Below, piece after piece: positions 6,282 through 9,449 of a stretch of DNA of 9,449 nt. The notes under the pieces are model-generated. The model was not told the DNA's origin. It made no database searches and saw nothing but the letters and a program-made list of their open reading frames with translations. The translations under genes were made by a program, and so were the position numbers. How positions within the stretch are numbered: position 1 is the stretch's first letter; every line of letters starts with the position of its first letter. The stretch comes from an uncultured Collinsella sp. (GTDB lineage: Bacteria; Actinomycetota; Coriobacteriia; Coriobacteriales; Coriobacteriaceae), in the NCBI GenBank assembly GCA_900757465.1, contig CAAENY010000081.1:1-9449 (forward strand), read 5' to 3'.

Positions 6282-7382
6282 ATGGCTGCAATTTTCAATA
6301 GCCCCAGCAAGTACATCCAGGGTCCGGACGAACTCGCCAAGCTCGGCTCCTATGTCGAGCCGCTCGGCGCTAAGGCCCTCGTCATCGTGACACCTTCGGG
6401 CAAGAAGCGCGTCGGTGCCAAGATCGAGGGCGGCTTTGCCGAGGCTAAGGCCGAGCTGCTGTTTGAGGACTTTAACGGCGAGTGCTCCAAGGGCGAGGTC
6501 GATCGCCTGGTTGCGCTCGCTCGCGACAACGGTTGCGATATCGTCGTCGGCGTCGGTGGCGGCAAGATCCTCGACACCGCCAAGGCCGTCGCCTACTACC
6601 TAGAGTCCCCGGTTATCATTTGCCCCACCATTGCTTCGACCGATGCCCCGTGTTCGGCGCTTTCGGTGCTTTATACCGATGACGGCCAGTTCGATAAATA
6701 TCTCTTCCTTAAGGCAAACCCCAACATTGTCCTGATGGATACGACGGTTATCGCGGCGAGCCCGGTGCGCCTGACGGTTTCCGGTATGGGCGATGCGCTC
6801 GCAACCTACTTCGAGGCCCAGGCGACGCACGATGCCGACGGTGGCACTTGTGCCGGCGGCAAGGGCGGCATGGCCGGCCTGGCGCTCGCCAAGCTCTGCT
6901 ACGAGACGCTTATGGCCGATGGCGTCAAGGCCAAGGTTGCGCTGGAGAAGGGTGCGCTCACGCCTGCCGTCGAGCACATCATCGAGGCCAATACGCTGCT
7001 TTCGGGCATTGGCTTTGAGAGCTCGGGCCTTGCTGCTGCTCATGCCATCCACAATGGCCTGACGATGCTGCCCGAGTGCCACGGCATGTATCACGGCGAG
7101 AAGGTCGCCTTTGGCACTATCGTCCAGCTGGTACTTGAGGATGCCCCGACCGAGAAGCTCGAGGAAGTCTTGGGCTTCTGCATTGAGCTTGGCCTGCCGG
7201 TCACGATGAAGGAACTTGGCGTTGCCGAGCTTACGCGCGAGCAAGCCATGATTGTTGCCGAGGCCGCCTGCGCGCCCGATGACACCATGTGCAACATGCC
7301 GTTTGAGGTGACGCCCGAGATGGTCGCAAACGCCATCCTGGGCGCCGACGCGCTGGGCCACTACTATCTCATGGATGAGTAA
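6282..7382 (+). CDS. gldA: Glycerol dehydrogenase
   Basis: This 366-aa protein is a cytoplasmic NAD-dependent, zinc-containing GldA that interconverts glycerol and dihydroxyacetone. The sequence shows the N-terminal SPSKYIQGPDEL at 7-18, dinucleotide-binding VGVGGGKILDTAKA at 89-102, PTIASTDAPCSALSV at 115-129 (substrate and nicotinamide region), and the metal ligands D171 (GMGDALATYFEA), H254 (AAHAIHNG) and H271 (MYHGEKVAFG). The C-terminal NMPFEVTPEMVANAILGADALG is typical. The length matches the family. The ATG at 6282 has only a weak Shine-Dalgarno (GGGA, 5 bases upstream) and lies 16 bases beyond the preceding terminator, so its transcription start is unclear. A strong terminator follows, and a decayed second copy lies downstream. 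Related dehydrogenases of other polyols in the same family cannot be fully excluded. Confidence 0.93.
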   Translation: MAAIFNSPSKYIQGPDELAKLGSYVEPLGAKALVIVTPSGKKRVGAKIEGGFAEAKAELLFEDFNGECSKGEVDRLVALARDNGCDIVVGVGGGKILDTAKAVAYYLESPVIICPTIASTDAPCSALSVLYTDDGQFDKYLFLKANPNIVLMDTTVIAASPVRLTVSGMGDALATYFEAQATHDADGGTCAGGKGGMAGLALAKLCYETLMADGVKAKVALEKGALTPAVEHIIEANTLLSGIGFESSGLAAAHAIHNGLTMLPECHGMYHGEKVAFGTIVQLVLEDAPTEKLEEVLGFCIELGLPVTMKELGVAELTREQAMIVAEAACAPDDTMCNMPFEVTPEMVANAILGADALGHYYLMDE

Positions 7383-7394
7383 ATCAAGCTAAGG

Positions 7395-7430
7395 AAGGGG
7401 CAAAGCCAACAGATGGCTTTGCCCCTTTTT
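7395..7430 (+). terminator. Strong intrinsic terminator after gldA
   Basis: A perfect 14-bp stem AAGGGGCAAAGCCA (7395-7408) / TGGCTTTGCCCCTT (7414-7427) with the 5-nt loop ACAGA runs into TTTTT. It lies 12 bases after the gldA stop codon. Confidence 0.95.
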
Positions 7431-7434
7431 GCTA

Positions 7435-7465
7435 TGGTGCAAAGGGGCAAGGTTACTTTGCACCA
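7435..7465. repeat. Inverted repeat TGGTGCAAAG / CTTTGCACCA
   Basis: A perfect 10-bp inverted repeat (7435-7444 and 7456-7465) with an 11-nt spacer lies just after the gldA terminator. No T run follows. The arm CTTTGCACCA also occurs at 4578-4587 in the divergent intergenic region. It could be a regulator site, an mRNA hairpin in front of the decayed gldA copy, or a small dispersed repeat. Confidence 0.5.
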
Positions 7466-7495
7466 ATCGTTGTTTGATGAAGGGCGGATTCTCGT

Positions 7496-8002
7496 ATGGC
7501 GCTTCCTATGGTTTACGGCGGTCCCGGCCGGTATGTTCAGGGGCCGGGCGAACTGTCGCGTCAAGGCAGGTATTTGTCATGGTTGGGCTGCGCTGCCTAT
7601 GTCTTGTTTGACCAAGGCACCGAGGATCGGCTGTGCAGGCAGATCGTCGATGGATTTCTGGACGAAGATCTAAGCGAGCCGTTCTTTAAGATTTATGACG
7701 GTCCGTGTACGGAAGAGGCCGTTGTCGAAATGGCTAAGGAAGCCCAGGCCGAGTATTGCGACATGGTAGTGGGTATTGGCGGCGGCAAGATGCTCGATAT
7801 CGCCAAGGCCGTTGCGTTTTATGCCGAGTAGCCGTTGTGCGTATGCCCCACGGCGGCTTCGATGGACGGTCCGTGCAGCGAGATTTCCGATGCCGATTTG
7901 CAGGGTGTTGCAAATGCGGTCTTTAGAAACGAGCGCAATATGGCCAACGAGCAGGCCAAGGTGACCAAACAAAAACTCGTGCAGCTCATGTGCGAGGCAT
8001 AG
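7496..8002 (+). pseudogene. Decayed second glycerol dehydrogenase gene (stop codon plus internal deletion)
   Basis: From the ATG at 7496 the frame codes 111 residues clearly related to the neighbouring GldA: GRYVQGPGEL near residues 11-20 and DMVVGIGGGKMLDIAKAVAFYAE at the end, corresponding to GldA residues 1-108. A TAG at 7829-7831 interrupts it, yet the same frame continues with PLCVCPTAASMDGPCSEIS, matching GldA PVIICPTIASTDAPCSALS at 110-128. Homology then jumps to the extreme C-terminus (GVANAVFRNERNMANEQ, then KVT...LVQLMCEA, against GldA 323-355), where a second TAG (8000-8002) falls in the ADALG motif. About 190 codons carrying all three metal ligands are missing, so no active enzyme can result. 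Divergence from GldA is substantial, so it was probably an old paralogue rather than a recent duplicate. A Shine-Dalgarno-like GAAGGGCGG precedes the start, so the 111-aa fragment might still be translated. Confidence 0.85.
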
Positions 8003-8082
8003 CTTGGCACTTGATTGACCTTGTGCAATCGAGGCGGCGATAGGCCATGGGCTATTTGCCGCAAAGATGCTCCGCGTGTAAT

Positions 8083-8113
8083 TTGCCCGAGGCGTGGGCC
8101 GATAGCGTATCAT
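8083..8113 (+). promoter_or_regulatory. Weak candidate promoter for the iron-sulfur protein gene
   Basis: TTGCCC (8083-8088) and TATCAT (8108-8113) are separated by 19 bases and would start transcription about 35 bases before the gene. The -10 is reasonable and the spacing is long. The 8003-8153 stretch holds nothing else I can name apart from an interrupted inverted repeat near 8035-8061. Confidence 0.3.
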
Positions 8114-8153
8114 TATCTCTTGCTTATTTGCACTGCTCAGGGAGGGGCCGCGC

Positions 8154-9407
8154 ATGGCGCAGGAACACGATCTGTTTGATGACATTATCGAGATCAGCAA
8201 GGGTTTCGACTTTCTTAAAAATCCGCTTGGCGGCGTGACCGATGCACTCGATCCGTCGGCGCCGCAGTGGAATCCTGCCGACTACAAGGAGCGCCCGCGC
8301 GGCAATACCATTCCGTGCCTGACCTGCAAAAACGAAAAGAGCGGCTGCACCGCGTGCATGGACGTGTGCCCGGTCAACGCTATCGAGGTCGAGGAAGACG
8401 CCATCGAGATCCTCGACTCCTGTCGCAAGTGCGGCCTGTGCGCCGCTGCCTGCCCGACCGAGGCGATCATCTCGCCGCGCCTGGCGCCTAAAAACCTGTA
8501 TGACGATATCGTCTCTGCTGCTACGAGCCACGAGACCGCCTACGTCACCTGCACGCGTGCCCTCAAACGCATGCCGCGCGAAAACGAGGTCGTCGTTGCC
8601 TGCGTGGGCGATATTACGGCAGAGACCTGGTTCTCGGTACTGGCCGACTATCCCAACGTGAGTGTGTACCTGCCGTTGGGCGTGTGCGATAAATGCCGCA
8701 ACACCGGCGGCGAGGACATTCTGGGCGAGGCGATTGCGAAGGCCGAGGAGTGGTCCGGCACGGGTATGGGCTTGGAGGTCGACCCCAAGAGCCTCAAATG
8801 CCATAAGCGCCGCGAGTACGAGCGCAAGGAGTACATGGAAAAAATTGCCCGCACCACGGGCCTGACGGTGACCAAGCTCAATCCGGCGACGGCGGCGCTG
8901 GCCTCGGTGACGCAGAAGCTCAAAGCCCATCGCCATCAGATTACCCAGCTGGAGCGCACGCTCAACACCATGTGCGGCACCACGACGACCAAGCGTCGCC
9001 GTTCGCTCACCCATGGGCGGCAGCTGGTGCTCTCGACACTGCAGAACCATCCCGAGCTTGCCCAGAATATGCAGGTGAGCACGCCGGAGTGCGATTTTGA
9101 AAAGTGCACGTCGTGCGGCGAGTGCGTCAACGTGTGCCCCACGTTTGCCTGTGATCTGGTGGGAAGCGGCCGCTTTGCGTTGGAGTCCACGTATTGTTTA
9201 GGCTGCGGCGCCTGTGTCAAGGTTTGTCCTGAGCGTGCGCTCAAGCTTGTTGAGCACGACGCGTCCAATCTGGTCGTCGTCGATCCCGAAGCCGAGGAAA
9301 AGGCCGCCCAGAAGGCGAAGGCTCACGAAGAAGCTGAGAAGGTCAAGGCCGAAGCAAAGGCCAAGCTCGACAAGATGCTCGATCAGGTGGAGAAGCTCGC
9401 GGACTAG
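8154..9407 (+). CDS. Multi-cluster 4Fe-4S ferredoxin-like protein with two dicluster modules
   Basis: This 417-aa protein is a probable cytoplasmic electron-transfer protein or subunit; its partner is unknown. The N-terminal module has an expanded first motif (C55, C58, then C65-x2-C68-x3-C72-P) and a standard second one (C90-x2-C93-x2-C96-x3-C100-P). A central region, about 105-305, has further cysteines: C133, C150 (VVACVGD), C178 and C181 (GVCDKC), and C216 (KCHKRRE). The alternation of a CxGxxxxE strand with a GxCxxC loop recalls the small MvhD-like hydrogenase delta domain, but I cannot establish homology. The C-terminal module has C318-x2-C321-x2-C324-x3-C328-P and C348-x2-C351-x2-C354-x3-C358-P, predicting two more cubanes. 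Residues 378-417 are a Lys/Glu/Ala-rich probable coiled coil. The ATG at 8154 follows AGGGAGGGG by 6 bases. There is no signal peptide or membrane segment. Confidence 0.85.
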   Translation: MAQEHDLFDDIIEISKGFDFLKNPLGGVTDALDPSAPQWNPADYKERPRGNTIPCLTCKNEKSGCTACMDVCPVNAIEVEEDAIEILDSCRKCGLCAAACPTEAIISPRLAPKNLYDDIVSAATSHETAYVTCTRALKRMPRENEVVVACVGDITAETWFSVLADYPNVSVYLPLGVCDKCRNTGGEDILGEAIAKAEEWSGTGMGLEVDPKSLKCHKRREYERKEYMEKIARTTGLTVTKLNPATAALASVTQKLKAHRHQITQLERTLNTMCGTTTTKRRRSLTHGRQLVLSTLQNHPELAQNMQVSTPECDFEKCTSCGECVNVCPTFACDLVGSGRFALESTYCLGCGACVKVCPERALKLVEHDASNLVVVDPEAEEKAAQKAKAHEEAEKVKAEAKAKLDKMLDQVEKLAD

Positions 9408-9421
9408 CTAAAAGAGCGTAA

Positions 9422-9449
9422 ATGATGGCCGGTGGAACAGGTACTGCCC
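9422..9449 (+). CDS. Possible start of a further gene, cut by the window edge
   Basis: Fifteen bases after the iron-sulfur gene stop, two consecutive ATG codons open a frame reading MMAGGTGTA to the edge. The close spacing would fit an operon with the iron-sulfur gene, but the Shine-Dalgarno is poor (AAGAG) and only nine codons are visible, so identity cannot be judged. Confidence 0.3.

Noticed and set aside
7829..7831. TAG in the gldA remnant as a recoded codon (pyrrolysine or read-through)
   Set aside because: The frame beyond it lacks about 190 codons including every metal ligand and ends in a second TAG within a conserved motif, so read-through would not restore an enzyme.
1..9449. CRISPR array, tRNA, rRNA, insertion sequence or prophage
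   Set aside because: I found no regularly spaced repeats, no tRNA-like clover-leaf or CCA end, no transposase or integrase motif and no terminal inverted repeats with target duplication. Nearly all of the window is accounted for by ordinary metabolic genes.

Overview
The window is GC-rich (roughly 60%), gene-dense bacterial chromosome. Strong AAG/GAG/CTG codon preference, a lipid II amidation enzyme (MurT/GatD, a Gram-positive trait), abundant iron-containing and glycerol dehydrogenases and a multi-cluster ferredoxin protein suggest an anaerobic, fermentative, high-GC Gram-positive. A member of Coriobacteriia such as Collinsella is my best guess; this is inference from gene content and style, with no marker gene present to prove it.

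Layout. Bases 1-94 are a left edge without a confident gene. From 4479 down to 137 runs a minus-strand operon of three genes: two diverged tandem paralogues of unrecognised, probably alpha-helical-repeat proteins (358 and 347 aa, joined by a TAATG stop/start overlap), then a 725-residue protein that fuses MurT and GatD, the two subunits of the lipid II isoglutaminyl synthase, in one chain. A hairpin at 96-130 probably terminates this operon. Bases 4480-4979 are a 500-bp divergent intergenic region with several inverted repeats but no gene I can support.

From 4980 the genes lie on the plus strand: an iron-containing alcohol dehydrogenase (407 aa, codon use of a highly expressed gene), an intrinsic terminator, a glycerol dehydrogenase (gldA, 366 aa), a second very strong terminator, an inverted repeat, and a decayed second gldA copy (in-frame stop plus an internal deletion of about 190 codons). 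After a short gap comes a 417-aa iron-sulfur protein with two bacterial-ferredoxin modules flanking a cysteine-containing central domain, and possibly the first codons of a further gene at the right edge.

How the genes work together: the minus operon modifies peptidoglycan precursors (amidation of D-iGlu in lipid II), with two co-translated proteins of unknown role. The plus-strand dehydrogenases are NAD(P)-linked redox enzymes of fermentation (aldehyde/alcohol and glycerol/dihydroxyacetone). The ferredoxin-like protein is a likely electron carrier or electron-transfer subunit. The most notable items are the MurT-GatD fusion, the tandem paralogue pair beside it, the gldA pseudogene, and the unusual layout of the iron-sulfur protein. 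I saw no tRNA, rRNA, CRISPR array or insertion sequence.
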